Below are positions 56,179 to 63,526 of a stretch of DNA of 64,000 nt, one piece after another (within the stretch, counting starts at the first letter, position 1; each line of letters opens with the position of its first letter). The position numbers and the translations under genes are program-made. Location: the NCBI GenBank assembly GCA_035763805.1, contig DASUAL010000109.1, forward strand, positions 5,149 through 69,148. Reading direction: 5' to 3'. The DNA is from DASUAL01 sp035763805. GTDB taxonomy: Bacteria > Gemmatimonadota > Gemmatimonadetes > Gemmatimonadales > GWC2-71-9. A model generated the notes under the pieces. It made no database searches, was not told where the DNA came from, and saw nothing but the letters and a program-made list of their open reading frames with translations.

Positions 56179-57144
56179 CTATCTCGCGCCGTCCTCGGCC
56201 AGCGCGGGATCGTGACGGCGATCGACCACGAACACCGACCCCGGCTGAGTCTTGGCATAACTCTTCATTTCCGTCGCCAGCTCGCTCACCTGCGCCGGAT
56301 GGGCGAACCGGCGATACTGGTTCGTGACAATCCCGATCGAGAGCGTCATCAGCGGCACCCGGTGCAACTGGCCGCGGCGGTCCTTGCCGAAGTAGTAGCC
56401 CGCCCGCCGGTCCTGCTCGTTGTACTGGTACGGGATGATCGTATCGAACACCTCCAGCACTTCGCTACACACGTCGCTGATCGCGTCGAACGGGACGACG
56501 AAGATGAAGTCGTCCCCTCCGATGTGTCCCACGAACCCCCGGTTGCCAAGCAGCCCCTTCACCACGTCGTGCAGGATGCGGGACACGATGTAAATGACGC
56601 GATCGCCGTCATTGTAGCTGTAGCGGTCATTATACTCCTTGAAGTGATCGAGGTCGGCGTAGCACACCGCGAACAGCTCGCCGTTTTCCATGCGCCGACG
56701 GATCTCCCGCTCGATCTCCGTTGTGCCCGGCAGCCGAGTGGAGGGGTTGACCGCCACGTCCCGTTGCGTGCGCGTCATCAGGCCGTCCAGCCGGCTCGCC
56801 TGCTCCTGCGGTTCGAACAGGGGGGTGATCACCTCGTCCGCCCCGGCGGCGAACCACCGCTGCACCCCCTCCGTCGCATGCCGACTCGCCAGGACCGCCA
56901 GCGGCACAATGGCCGAATACGAATCGGCCTTGAGCCGGGTACACAGCTCGAACCCCTGCGGTCCGCCGTCGGCGTCGATCACGACGAGCCGCGGCAACGA
57001 GCGCAGCACCATCTGTTCGAGCTCGCCGGGATCGGGCACCGGGACGATCGTCAGCCCCTTACCGTCGACCCAGCGCACTAGAAAGTCAGGTACCGCACGA
57101 CCAGTTGGCGAAAAAAACAGAATCGTCGGGCGCGGATCCCGCAC
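56179..57144 (-). CDS. Receiver-like plus degenerate GGDEF-domain protein
   Basis: 321 residues from GTG 57144, with GAGGAG upstream. Residues 5-125 resemble a response-regulator receiver (VVIDADGGPQGFELC holds a possible phospho-acceptor Asp). However, the acidic pair near the start (FFSPTG) and the usual lysine (ADEVITPLF) are missing. Residues ~135-310 are GGDEF-like (FAVCYADLDHFKEYNDRYSYNDGDRVIY), but the active-site loop is GGDDF instead of GGDEF/GGEEF and there is no RxxD I-site. It may bind nucleotide without strong cyclase activity. Confidence 0.85.
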   Translation of the reverse strand: MRDPRPTILFFSPTGRAVPDFLVRWVDGKGLTIVPVPDPGELEQMVLRSLPRLVVIDADGGPQGFELCTRLKADSYSAIVPLAVLASRHATEGVQRWFAAGADEVITPLFEPQEQASRLDGLMTRTQRDVAVNPSTRLPGTTEIEREIRRRMENGELFAVCYADLDHFKEYNDRYSYNDGDRVIYIVSRILHDVVKGLLGNRGFVGHIGGDDFIFVVPFDAISDVCSEVLEVFDTIIPYQYNEQDRRAGYYFGKDRRGQLHRVPLMTLSIGIVTNQYRRFAHPAQVSELATEMKSYAKTQPGSVFVVDRRHDPALAEDGAR

Positions 57145-57176
57145 CTGGCTCCTCGCGTAAGGGTCGATCAGACTTA

Positions 57177-57205
57177 AACTTAGACCGCTTACCCTCGCGT
57201 GTCAA
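57177..57205 (-). promoter_or_regulatory. Sigma-70-type promoter upstream of the GGDEF-like gene
   Basis: On the minus strand: -35 TTGACA (57205-57200), a 17-bp spacer, then -10-like TAAGTT (57182-57177), which matches TATAAT at three of six positions. It is the best promoter seen in the right-hand region, lies in a 91-bp gap, and could begin the very long minus-strand run from 57.1 kb leftwards through prfB, lysS, lol, mcs/clp, bamA and lpx genes. Confidence 0.6.
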
Positions 57206-57235
57206 ACAAACCGGACAGCGATGACGATGTGGGCG

Positions 57236-58045
57236 TTAGAACTCCAGGGAGAGGCGCACCTCGGGCGTGGGGCCGACCGTGGTCTGGAGGGCGGCGCGGC
57301 GGCCGGCGGCCGCCGAGAGCCGGCTCGAGATCAGCGCGTCCACGGCGCTTACGACGTGGTTCGCGAGCAGCACGCCGAGCATGTTCTGGACGCGGCGGAA
57401 CGCGGTGTCGCTCTTGCGAATGCTCTCGCGGAACACGCCGTGCTCGAGCGACGCGTCGCGCCACGTCCACTGGAAGTTGGGTCCGACCGCGTGGTCTTGG
57501 TAGAAGCGCACGGCGCGCAGATATTCAGGCGAGCCCGGGTCGGGCGGCAGGTCGGGATCCGACCAGAAGGTGCGCCGCGCGAGCAACCAGACCGAGCCGT
57601 TGTACGTCGCGGCATCGATCTCGGGCAGGAGCGCGGGGCCGGGGTCGCGGTCGTACAGCCCGCTCTCGCTGAAGCGCTCCATCGTCTCGAAGTACTCGAA
57701 CACGGTGTCGCGCCGCACCGGAGAGAACGCCCGCCGCGCGACGTCGAAGGCGAGGTCGCGGTAGCGGTCCCCCTCGCGGCGTCCCTCGTCGTTCAACTGG
57801 AGGATGCGGACCAGGGAGTACACCTCGACCGCGACGTAGGCGGCGCCGCGCTCCTGGCCGGCGAGGAGCTGCCCGGAGCCGGGGACAAGGAGCGAGGCCG
57901 CGGGTCGCACCCAGACGCTGAGGCGCGGCGCGGGTGCGGGAGGGGGTGAAGATGCGGAATCCGTTTCCTGGGCCGTGCCCTGTCGCGGCGCGGCCAGCGC
58001 CGCGACGGCGAGAGCGGCAACCAGCGCCCGGCGTCCGCCCCGCAC
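57236..58045 (-). CDS. Secreted protein of unknown function
   Basis: 269 residues with a signal peptide (MRGGRRALVAALAVAALAAPRQGTAQ). The segment RPAASLLVPGSGQLLAGQERGAAYVAVEVYSLVRI resembles the DUF5683-like 'PGxGQ' start of secreted or membrane-associated proteins. The rest is rich in Arg, Asp and aromatic residues. It forms a pair with the PorV-like gene, its start lying just after that gene's stop. No function can be assigned. Confidence 0.7.
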   Translation of the reverse strand: MRGGRRALVAALAVAALAAPRQGTAQETDSASSPPPAPAPRLSVWVRPAASLLVPGSGQLLAGQERGAAYVAVEVYSLVRILQLNDEGRREGDRYRDLAFDVARRAFSPVRRDTVFEYFETMERFSESGLYDRDPGPALLPEIDAATYNGSVWLLARRTFWSDPDLPPDPGSPEYLRAVRFYQDHAVGPNFQWTWRDASLEHGVFRESIRKSDTAFRRVQNMLGVLLANHVVSAVDALISSRLSAAAGRRAALQTTVGPTPEVRLSLEF

Positions 58046-58047
58046 TC

Positions 58048-59076
58048 TCAGAACACCACGCGAAACGCGAAAAAGGTGGGGTGCTGCGTCACAAGGTCGG
58101 AGCCGGTGAGGAACGTGCGCGCCAGATCCACCCCGATCGACCCGCTCGTCACGCCCATCCCGACGCTCGGTCCGGAGATGCCGTCGCGCACGAACGCGTA
58201 GCCGCCGCGCAGCCGCACCAGGCGCTGATAGCCGAGGTCAAAGCCCACGCGCATCTCGGAGCTGCCGTAGGCTCCCCAGGGGCTGTCCACGTCGGCCGCG
58301 ACGCGCACGTCCAGCCGCTCGGTCGCGCCCGCACCGATTGCGCCCGGCAGCGTCACCCGGTAGGTCGCACCCACCAGGAGGCGCGCGGGGAGCGCGTCGG
58401 CCTGGTCCCGGTTATTCACCTGCAGCTTGAAGCCGACGTTCCGCACCGCGATCCCGACGCGCAACGCCCGCGCCGGCCCGACGGCCACCTGGCCGCCCAC
58501 GTCGAGTGCGTGGGTCACCCCCTGCCCCTTCGGGAGGTCGCGACAATCGCCGGAGCAATCGACTACGAACTCGATGAGCTTGTAATTGATGCCGAGCGTC
58601 ACGGAGCCGGCCAGCGCTGTCGCGTACGACGCCAGGAACTCGAGGTTGCGTGGTGCGATGCGCGCGATCGTGTTGCCCCCGTCGTCGGTTCGGTCGAGGT
58701 CGCCGTAATCGACGAGGTAGACCGAGCCGCCCAGCACCCCGAAGCCGTGCGCGGCGAAGTAGGCCGTGAGCGCGTGCGTCGTGCCGGCCACGAGGGTGGC
58801 GCTGTTCAGCGCGACCTCGCTCTGTTCCATGGTCGCGAGGCCCGCCGGATTCCAGAACGCGGCCTCGCCGCGCCCCTCGAGCGCCGCCGCCGTCTGTCCC
58901 ATCGCGACGGCCTGGGCGCCGACCGGAAACAACAAGAAGAGCGCGCCGGAGTTATTGGCGGGTTCTTGGGCGGATAGGCGGATAGGCGGATAGGCAGATA
59001 GCAGCAGCGCGAACGAGAGTATCTGTCCGCCTAACCGCCTGTTCGCCTGACCGCCCTTAGAAGTGCTTCGCCTCAT
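58048..59076 (-). CDS. PorV/UPF0164-like outer-membrane barrel protein
   Basis: 342 residues. After a signal peptide, GALFLLFPVGAQAVAMGQTAAALEGRGEAAFWNPAGLATM is the conserved first part of PorV/PorQ-type proteins, then alternating beta strands (LTAYFAAHGFGVLGGSVYLVDYG...) end at FFAFRVVF, a typical C-terminal barrel residue. Much of the N-terminus, including SAYPPIRLSAQ, is encoded by 8-bp tandem repeats, and the ATG lies inside the upstream Trm112-like gene. It may be a transport or secretion-linked barrel. Confidence 0.75.
   Translation of the reverse strand: MRRSTSKGGQANRRLGGQILSFALLLSAYPPIRLSAQEPANNSGALFLLFPVGAQAVAMGQTAAALEGRGEAAFWNPAGLATMEQSEVALNSATLVAGTTHALTAYFAAHGFGVLGGSVYLVDYGDLDRTDDGGNTIARIAPRNLEFLASYATALAGSVTLGINYKLIEFVVDCSGDCRDLPKGQGVTHALDVGGQVAVGPARALRVGIAVRNVGFKLQVNNRDQADALPARLLVGATYRVTLPGAIGAGATERLDVRVAADVDSPWGAYGSSEMRVGFDLGYQRLVRLRGGYAFVRDGISGPSVGMGVTSGSIGVDLARTFLTGSDLVTQHPTFFAFRVVF
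58969..59000. repeat. Four tandem octamers (GGCGGATA) inside a signal-peptide coding region
   Basis: Four 8-bp units: GGCGGATA three times, then GGCAGATA. They lie inside the PorV-like CDS and encode, in the minus-strand frame, part of its signal peptide and cleavage region. A second, diverged octamer array in opposite orientation begins 26 bases away (59027). Confidence 0.88.
59027..59058. repeat. Inverted, diverged octamer array (CCGCCTAA type)
   Basis: Four 8-bp units: CCGCCTAA, CCGCCTGT, TCGCCTGA, CCGCCCTT. On the other strand they read as the GGCGG-type unit, so this array is inverted relative to 58969-59000. It overlaps the stop codon of the Trm112-like gene and codons 7-17 of the PorV-like gene. 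In RNA the two arrays could fold into a stem-loop near the start of that mRNA. Confidence 0.82.
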
Positions 59077-59227
59077 CGATCAGCATGATGGGGATGTCGT
59101 CTTCGACCGCGTAGATGAGGCGGCACGACTGGCAGACCAGCTCTTCCTGCGGCTCGGTGCGGTACTGAAGCGGTCCCTTGCACTTGGGGCACACGAGAAT
59201 CTCGAGCAGGTCGGGCGCGAGGCTCAT
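59057..59227 (-). CDS. Trm112/UPF0434-family small zinc protein
   Basis: 56 residues from ATG 59227 (MSLAPDLLEILVCPKCKGPL), ATGA-overlapping the era stop. Two CxxC pairs (CPKC and CQSC) and the ending YAVEDDIPIMLIDEA are characteristic of the Trm112-like family. Members bind zinc and act as small partners or activators of other enzymes. The stop lies within an 8-bp repeat array. Confidence 0.9.
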   Translation of the reverse strand: MSLAPDLLEILVCPKCKGPLQYRTEPQEELVCQSCRLIYAVEDDIPIMLIDEAKHF

Positions 59228-60081
59228 GGGGCGTATCCCAGACGCTTGAGCGACGGTTCGTGGCGCCGCCACTTCGGCAACACCTTGACATGGAGTTCCA
59301 GAAAGACGCGCTGGCCGAGCATCGCTTCGATCTTCGCGCGGGCGGCCTGGCCGAGCGCCTTGATCGTGCGTCCCGCCTGCCCGATCACGATTCCCTTCTG
59401 GCTGGCGCGCTCGACGTAGACCACTGCCCGAATATACACCGGCTCCGCGGTCTCCCGGAACTCGTCGATCTCGACGGCGACACTGTAGGGCAGCTCCTGG
59501 TGCAGCAGCTCGAACGCGGCCTCGCGGATGAATTCGGCCGCGAAGAACCGGGTCGGCTGGGTGGCCAGCTCCTCCGGGTCGTAGTGGAAGGGGCTCTCGG
59601 GGAGGTGGGCACGCAGCGCGGCGAGCAGGGTGTCGAGGCCGACACCGGTGAGCGCGGAGACCGCGACGATATCGGGCGGTAAGGGGCGGTAGGAGGCGGT
59701 AAGGGGCGGTAAGTCGGCTTTCGTGTAGACGGTGATCATCGGCGCGCGCGGGGGGCGATCGAGCCGTGCCACCTGCGCGAGCGGCGGCGCCGGGAATTCG
59801 CCGAGCGGGTGCAGGTAGGCGATCACGTCCGCGTGCTCGAGGGCGCGGAGCGCGTGGGCCCGCATGGTCTCGTGCAGCTTGTATTCGGGGTCCAGCAACC
59901 CCGGGGAGTCGGTGAAGATGAACTGAGCGTCGTTTCGGGTAAGCAGCCCCACGACCGGCAGCCGCGTGGACTGGGGCTTGGGCGAGACGATGGCCAGATG
60001 CTGGCCAACCAGGGCGTTCAGCAGGGTGGACTTGCCGACGTTGGGACGGCCGGCGAGCACGACAGTGCCGCAGCGGGTCAT
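59224..60081 (-). CDS. era: GTPase Era
   Basis: 285 residues; binds 16S rRNA 3' ends during 30S maturation. G1 GRPNVGKSTLLNALVG, G2 region QSTRLPVVG, G3 DSPG, G4 TKAD and a C-terminal KH domain (IVIGQAGRTIKALGQAARAKIEAMLGQRVFLELHVKV). Between G4 and the SALTG motif the loop LPPLTASYRPLPPD is encoded by a 10-bp tandem repeat, so the loop seems to have taken up repeat DNA without breaking the frame. The ATG overlaps the terC stop. Confidence 0.95.
   Translation of the reverse strand: MTRCGTVVLAGRPNVGKSTLLNALVGQHLAIVSPKPQSTRLPVVGLLTRNDAQFIFTDSPGLLDPEYKLHETMRAHALRALEHADVIAYLHPLGEFPAPPLAQVARLDRPPRAPMITVYTKADLPPLTASYRPLPPDIVAVSALTGVGLDTLLAALRAHLPESPFHYDPEELATQPTRFFAAEFIREAAFELLHQELPYSVAVEIDEFRETAEPVYIRAVVYVERASQKGIVIGQAGRTIKALGQAARAKIEAMLGQRVFLELHVKVLPKWRRHEPSLKRLGYAP
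59674..59713. repeat. Four tandem decamers inside era
   Basis: Four 10-bp units: GGGCGGTAAG, GGGCGGTAGG, AGGCGGTAAG, GGGCGGTAAG. They encode a loop of Era between the TKAD and SALTG motifs. The total of 40 bp is not a multiple of three, so the array was not simply added between codons; neighbouring bases must have changed too. Confidence 0.88.
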
Positions 60082-60818
60082 GCCGTCATCGGCTCCTTCA
60101 GGTGCACCGGCGCCGCGGCCCTCTTCGCCACGCGCAGGTTCAGGACCTCGACGAACACCGAGAAACCCATCGCGAAATAGACGTAGCCTTTGGGGACGTG
60201 CTGGCCCAGACCGTCGGCGAGGAGCGTCACACCGATGAGCAGCAGGAACGAGAGGGCGAGCATCTTCACCGTCGGATGCCGGTGGACGAAGCCGCTGATC
60301 GTTCCGGCGGCGAGGAGCATCACGCCGACGGCGACGACGATGGCCGTGACCATCACGCCGATCTGCGTCGCCATGCCCACGGCGGTGATCACCGAGTCGA
60401 GCGAGAAGACGATGTCGAGCAGCCCGATCTGGACGATGACGCTGCCGAACGTGGCCTGCCCCGCGACGTTCTGCCGTCCCTCCTGGCCCTCGAGGTTGTC
60501 GTGGATCTCGCGCGTGCTCTTCCAGATGAGGAACAGTCCGCCCAGGAGCAGGATCAGGTCGCGCCCGGAGACGACGTGCCCGAGCACCGCGAACAGCGGG
60601 CGGGTGAGCCGCATGATCGAGGTGATGGACACGAGCAGCAGGATGCGGAGAAACATGGCGAGGGTGAGCCCAAGCGTGCGGGCGCGCCGCTGCTGCCCGG
60701 CGGGCAGCTTCCCCGCCAGGATCGAGATGAAGACGACGTTGTCGATGCCGAGCACGATCTCGAGCACCGTGAGGGTGACGAGCGCGATCCAGGCTTCAGG
60801 CGAGGTGAGCCAGTCCAT
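60078..60818 (-). CDS. TerC-family integral membrane protein
   Basis: 246 residues from ATG 60818 (MDWLTSPEAWIALVTLTVLEIVLGIDNVVFISILAGKLP). Seven or so helices, with the conserved acidic LEIVLGIDNVVF and IGLLDIVFSLDSVITAVGM motifs of TerC. Homologues have been linked to manganese or calcium export and to metalation of exported proteins. The longer upstream frame reads through the 7-bp repeat array and is rejected. Confidence 0.92.
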   Translation of the reverse strand: MDWLTSPEAWIALVTLTVLEIVLGIDNVVFISILAGKLPAGQQRRARTLGLTLAMFLRILLLVSITSIMRLTRPLFAVLGHVVSGRDLILLLGGLFLIWKSTREIHDNLEGQEGRQNVAGQATFGSVIVQIGLLDIVFSLDSVITAVGMATQIGVMVTAIVVAVGVMLLAAGTISGFVHRHPTVKMLALSFLLLIGVTLLADGLGQHVPKGYVYFAMGFSVFVEVLNLRVAKRAAAPVHLKEPMTA

Positions 60819-60852
60819 GCGTCGAGTGCCGGCTGAGGGTCGGGGGAAGATA

Positions 60853-60880
60853 ATTGCGGATTGCGGATTGCGGATTGCGG
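60853..60880. repeat. Four tandem heptamers (ATTGCGG)
   Basis: Four perfect 7-bp units ATTGCGG lie in the 127-bp gap between the divergent terC and trehalose-phosphate-synthase-like genes. The unit in phase GCGGATT differs by one base from GCGGAAT at 20206-20240. The rest of this gap shows no clear promoter. Confidence 0.92.
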
Positions 60881-60945
60881 AATTGGTTGGAGGAAGCTGC
60901 CGTGTAGCCCTTCTCCCTTCCCCCCGATGGGCGTAACGTAGGGGC

Positions 60946-63222
60946 ATGCAAGCCGCGCCTATCCGGATCACGCTCCGGCTCATCGTCGCGCTGATCGTCG
61001 TCATCGCCGCGGTGGCGTACCTCTCGGCCTACTTCCAGGTGGGCGGAGAGAAGCGCAAACAGGAGGAGGAGGTCGAACGGCGGTCGCGCTTGCTGGCCGA
61101 AAGCCTGCAGGAGAGCGTCGAACCCTTACTTCCCGGCGGCCCCTCCAGAAGCCTCCAGCGTTTGGTGGCGAGGTTCGGCAACCGGGAACGGCTGGCCGGC
61201 GTCGCCATCTATGACGCGGGAGGGACCGCCCTGGCGATAACCGCGAGCCTCGACTCGGCGTTGTCGACTCCTCCCGACATTGTTCCCGAAGCGATCGCCA
61301 AGGGCGTAGACATGGGGGCGTTCGATCGCATCGCTGAGAAGGACATGCACGTGTACGTCCTGCCTCTCAGATCCGGCCCAGCCATCGCGGGCGCGCTCGT
61401 CATTTTCCACGACGCGGGCCATATCCGAAGCCACCTCGCCGAGATCTGGCGCCGTGCCTTTTCGAGGTTCCTGATCCAGGCGGTCCTGATCTCGCTGGTC
61501 ACCCTCCTCGTCATCCGATGGAGTATCGTAGGCCCGATCGCACAGATGGCGGAGTGGATGAAGCAGCTGCGTGCGGGGGAACCGTCGGCGCTGATCGCCC
61601 TTCCGCGGGAGGACCTATTTGCTCCGATCGCCAGGGAGGCGTCGAGTTTGGCCAAACACTTCTCGGCTGCCAAGCGGGCGGCGGAGGAGGAAGCGAGGGT
61701 CCGAGAGGTGCGCGAGGCGTTGTGGACCCCGGAACGCCTCGAGGAGCATGTGAGGAGCAAGCTGCGCGGCCGGCCGCTGGTTCTCGTTTCCAACCGGGAA
61801 CCATACCTGCACCGCCGCCGGGGCCGTAAGGTGGAGTGCATCGTCCCTGCCGGCGGCGTGGTCACGGCGTGCGAACCCGTGATGCGAGCGTGCGGCGGAG
61901 TGTGGATCGCCCACGGGGCCGGTGACGCAGACTGGGAGACCGCGGATGAGCGTGGCCGGCTCAAGGTTCCTCCGGAAAGCCCATCCTACGTCCTGCGCCG
62001 GGTGGCTCTGACCAAGGAGGAGGAGAGCGGTTACTACTACGGCTTTGCCAACGAAGGGCTGTGGCCCCTGTGCCATATCGCGCATACTCGCCCCACGTTC
62101 CGGGCGGAAGACTGGGCGCAGTACCAGCACGTCAACCGAAAATTCGCGCAGGTCACGGCGGAAGAGCTGGAGGGCATCGAGGAACCCTGTGTTCTGGTTC
62201 AGGATTGCCACTTCAGTCTGTTTCCCCGGCTGCTGAAGGAACTGAGACCGGATGCCCGGATCGCGCTGTTTTGGCACATTCCCTGGCCCAATCCCGAAGC
62301 CTTCGGGATCTGCCCGTGGCAGAAGGAGCTGCTCTATGGGATACTCGGCGCCGATGTGGTCGGGTTCCACACGCAGTTCTTCTGCAACAATTTCCTCGAG
62401 ACGGTGGACCGTGTTCTCGAGTGCCGGATCGATTGGGAGCGCTTCGGGGTCACGAAGGGGGGCCATCACACGATCGCGAAGGCCATCCCGATCAGCGTGG
62501 CCGTTCCAGGCGCGTTCCAGGACGTGCCGGTGCACGATGAACCCAGCCCGGATCGGGAGGCGCTGCTGAAGGACTTGGGCGTCAAGGCCAAGTACCTGGC
62601 GGTCGGCGTCGAGCGGTTGGACTACACGAAGGGGATTCTGGAGCGGCTGCAAGCGATCGAACGCTTCCTCGAGAAATACCCGCACTACCAGAAACAGTTT
62701 GTGTTCGTGCAGCTGGGCGCCCCCTCGCGCACGCACATCAAACGGTACAGCGAGTTTCTGTCGGAGGTGCATGCGGAGGTCGAGCGCGTCAACTGGAAAC
62801 TCACGCAGGGGGACTGGAGGCCCGTCGTCTTCCTGGAGAAGCACCACACCCACCGCGAGATCCTTCCCTTCTACAAGTGCGCCGATCTCTGTGTGGTCGC
62901 GTCGCTGTCCGACGGGATGAACCTGGTTGCCAAGGAGTTTGTCGCCGCTCGCGATGACGGCGGCGGAGTGCTGATCCTGAGCCAGTTCGCCGGCGCCTCG
63001 CGGGAGCTCCGGGACGCCCTGATCGTCAACCCCTACGACACGGAGCAAACCGCGGAAGCAATCCGCTATGGTTTGGAGATGCCTGCTGACGAACGATCGA
63101 CGCGGATGCGACGACTGAGAGACCAGGTGCAGGAAAACAGCGTCTACCGCTGGGCAGGAGACCTGATCACGGAACTGACCCGGGTCCGTTTGGAGGAGCA
63201 GTCGGCGGCGCCGATCACGTAG
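60946..63222 (+). CDS. Trehalose-6-phosphate-synthase-type GT20 fused to a transmembrane sensor/HAMP module
   Basis: 758 residues. TM1 spans about residues 10-29, an extracytoplasmic region about 30-172, TM2 about 175-193, a HAMP-like linker to about 245, a helix, then a GT20 domain from about residue 272. GT20 hallmarks are LVSNREPYLHRRR, PAGGVVTACEPV, VQDCHFSLFPRLLKELRPDARIALFWHIPWPNPEAFG, VGVERLDYTKGILERLQAIERFLEKYP and SDGMNLVAKEFVAARDDGGG. These cover donor and glucose-6-phosphate binding. It is the only plus-strand gene right of dif. No otsB is near. Regulation of sugar synthesis by an outside signal is a guess from the layout. Confidence 0.9.
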   Translation: MQAAPIRITLRLIVALIVVIAAVAYLSAYFQVGGEKRKQEEEVERRSRLLAESLQESVEPLLPGGPSRSLQRLVARFGNRERLAGVAIYDAGGTALAITASLDSALSTPPDIVPEAIAKGVDMGAFDRIAEKDMHVYVLPLRSGPAIAGALVIFHDAGHIRSHLAEIWRRAFSRFLIQAVLISLVTLLVIRWSIVGPIAQMAEWMKQLRAGEPSALIALPREDLFAPIAREASSLAKHFSAAKRAAEEEARVREVREALWTPERLEEHVRSKLRGRPLVLVSNREPYLHRRRGRKVECIVPAGGVVTACEPVMRACGGVWIAHGAGDADWETADERGRLKVPPESPSYVLRRVALTKEEESGYYYGFANEGLWPLCHIAHTRPTFRAEDWAQYQHVNRKFAQVTAEELEGIEEPCVLVQDCHFSLFPRLLKELRPDARIALFWHIPWPNPEAFGICPWQKELLYGILGADVVGFHTQFFCNNFLETVDRVLECRIDWERFGVTKGGHHTIAKAIPISVAVPGAFQDVPVHDEPSPDREALLKDLGVKAKYLAVGVERLDYTKGILERLQAIERFLEKYPHYQKQFVFVQLGAPSRTHIKRYSEFLSEVHAEVERVNWKLTQGDWRPVVFLEKHHTHREILPFYKCADLCVVASLSDGMNLVAKEFVAARDDGGGVLILSQFAGASRELRDALIVNPYDTEQTAEAIRYGLEMPADERSTRMRRLRDQVQENSVYRWAGDLITELTRVRLEEQSAAPIT

Positions 63223-63246
63223 AGACCGAAGCTCTCCGCAATGACG

Positions 63247-63276
63247 AAGCCCGCCTGGGCGAACCCAAGCGGGCTT
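63247..63276. terminator. Bidirectional hairpin terminator between the GT20 gene and 5S rRNA
   Basis: AAGCCCGC (63247-63254) pairs perfectly with GCGGGCTT (63269-63276) around a loop that can itself pair (TGGG with CCCA). The flanking A/T bases are few. It lies between the convergent GT20 gene and rRNA operon and could end both transcripts. Confidence 0.8.
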
Positions 63277-63287
63277 CCGATGAGACG

Positions 63288-63401
<114 letters not shown>

Positions 63402-63415
63402 CAAGACTGCGAGCT

Positions 63416-63460
63416 GTTAGCCCTTGGCGCTTGGCCATGAGCTAACGGCCAATGGCTAAC
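63416..63460 (-). other. Stem-loop with repeats in the 23S-5S spacer
   Basis: GTTAGCC (63416-63422) pairs with GGCTAAC (63454-63460), and inside it TTGGCC (63431-63436) pairs with GGCCAA (63447-63452). The spacer (63402-63526) also has imperfect 14-bp repeats around GCCGTTAGC on the minus strand. It may be an RNase processing stem between 23S and 5S, or a further short repeat array. Confidence 0.55.
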
Positions 63461-63526
63461 GGCTGAACGTCAACCGATGAGTGAGTGTTGTGATGCCGAG
63501 GCTCGCCACTCGAGACAACGAGGAGA

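Noticed and set aside
55505..56215. A Gly/Ala-rich plus-strand frame that looks like a PE-PGRS-style protein
   Set aside because: It is the antisense of the Pro/Ala-rich linker of the zinc-ribbon gene; the Gly pattern is the mirror of Pro codons.
58969..59058. CRISPR array
   Set aside because: Units are 8 bp and contiguous, with no spacers and no cas genes; the same applies to the 7- and 10-bp arrays.
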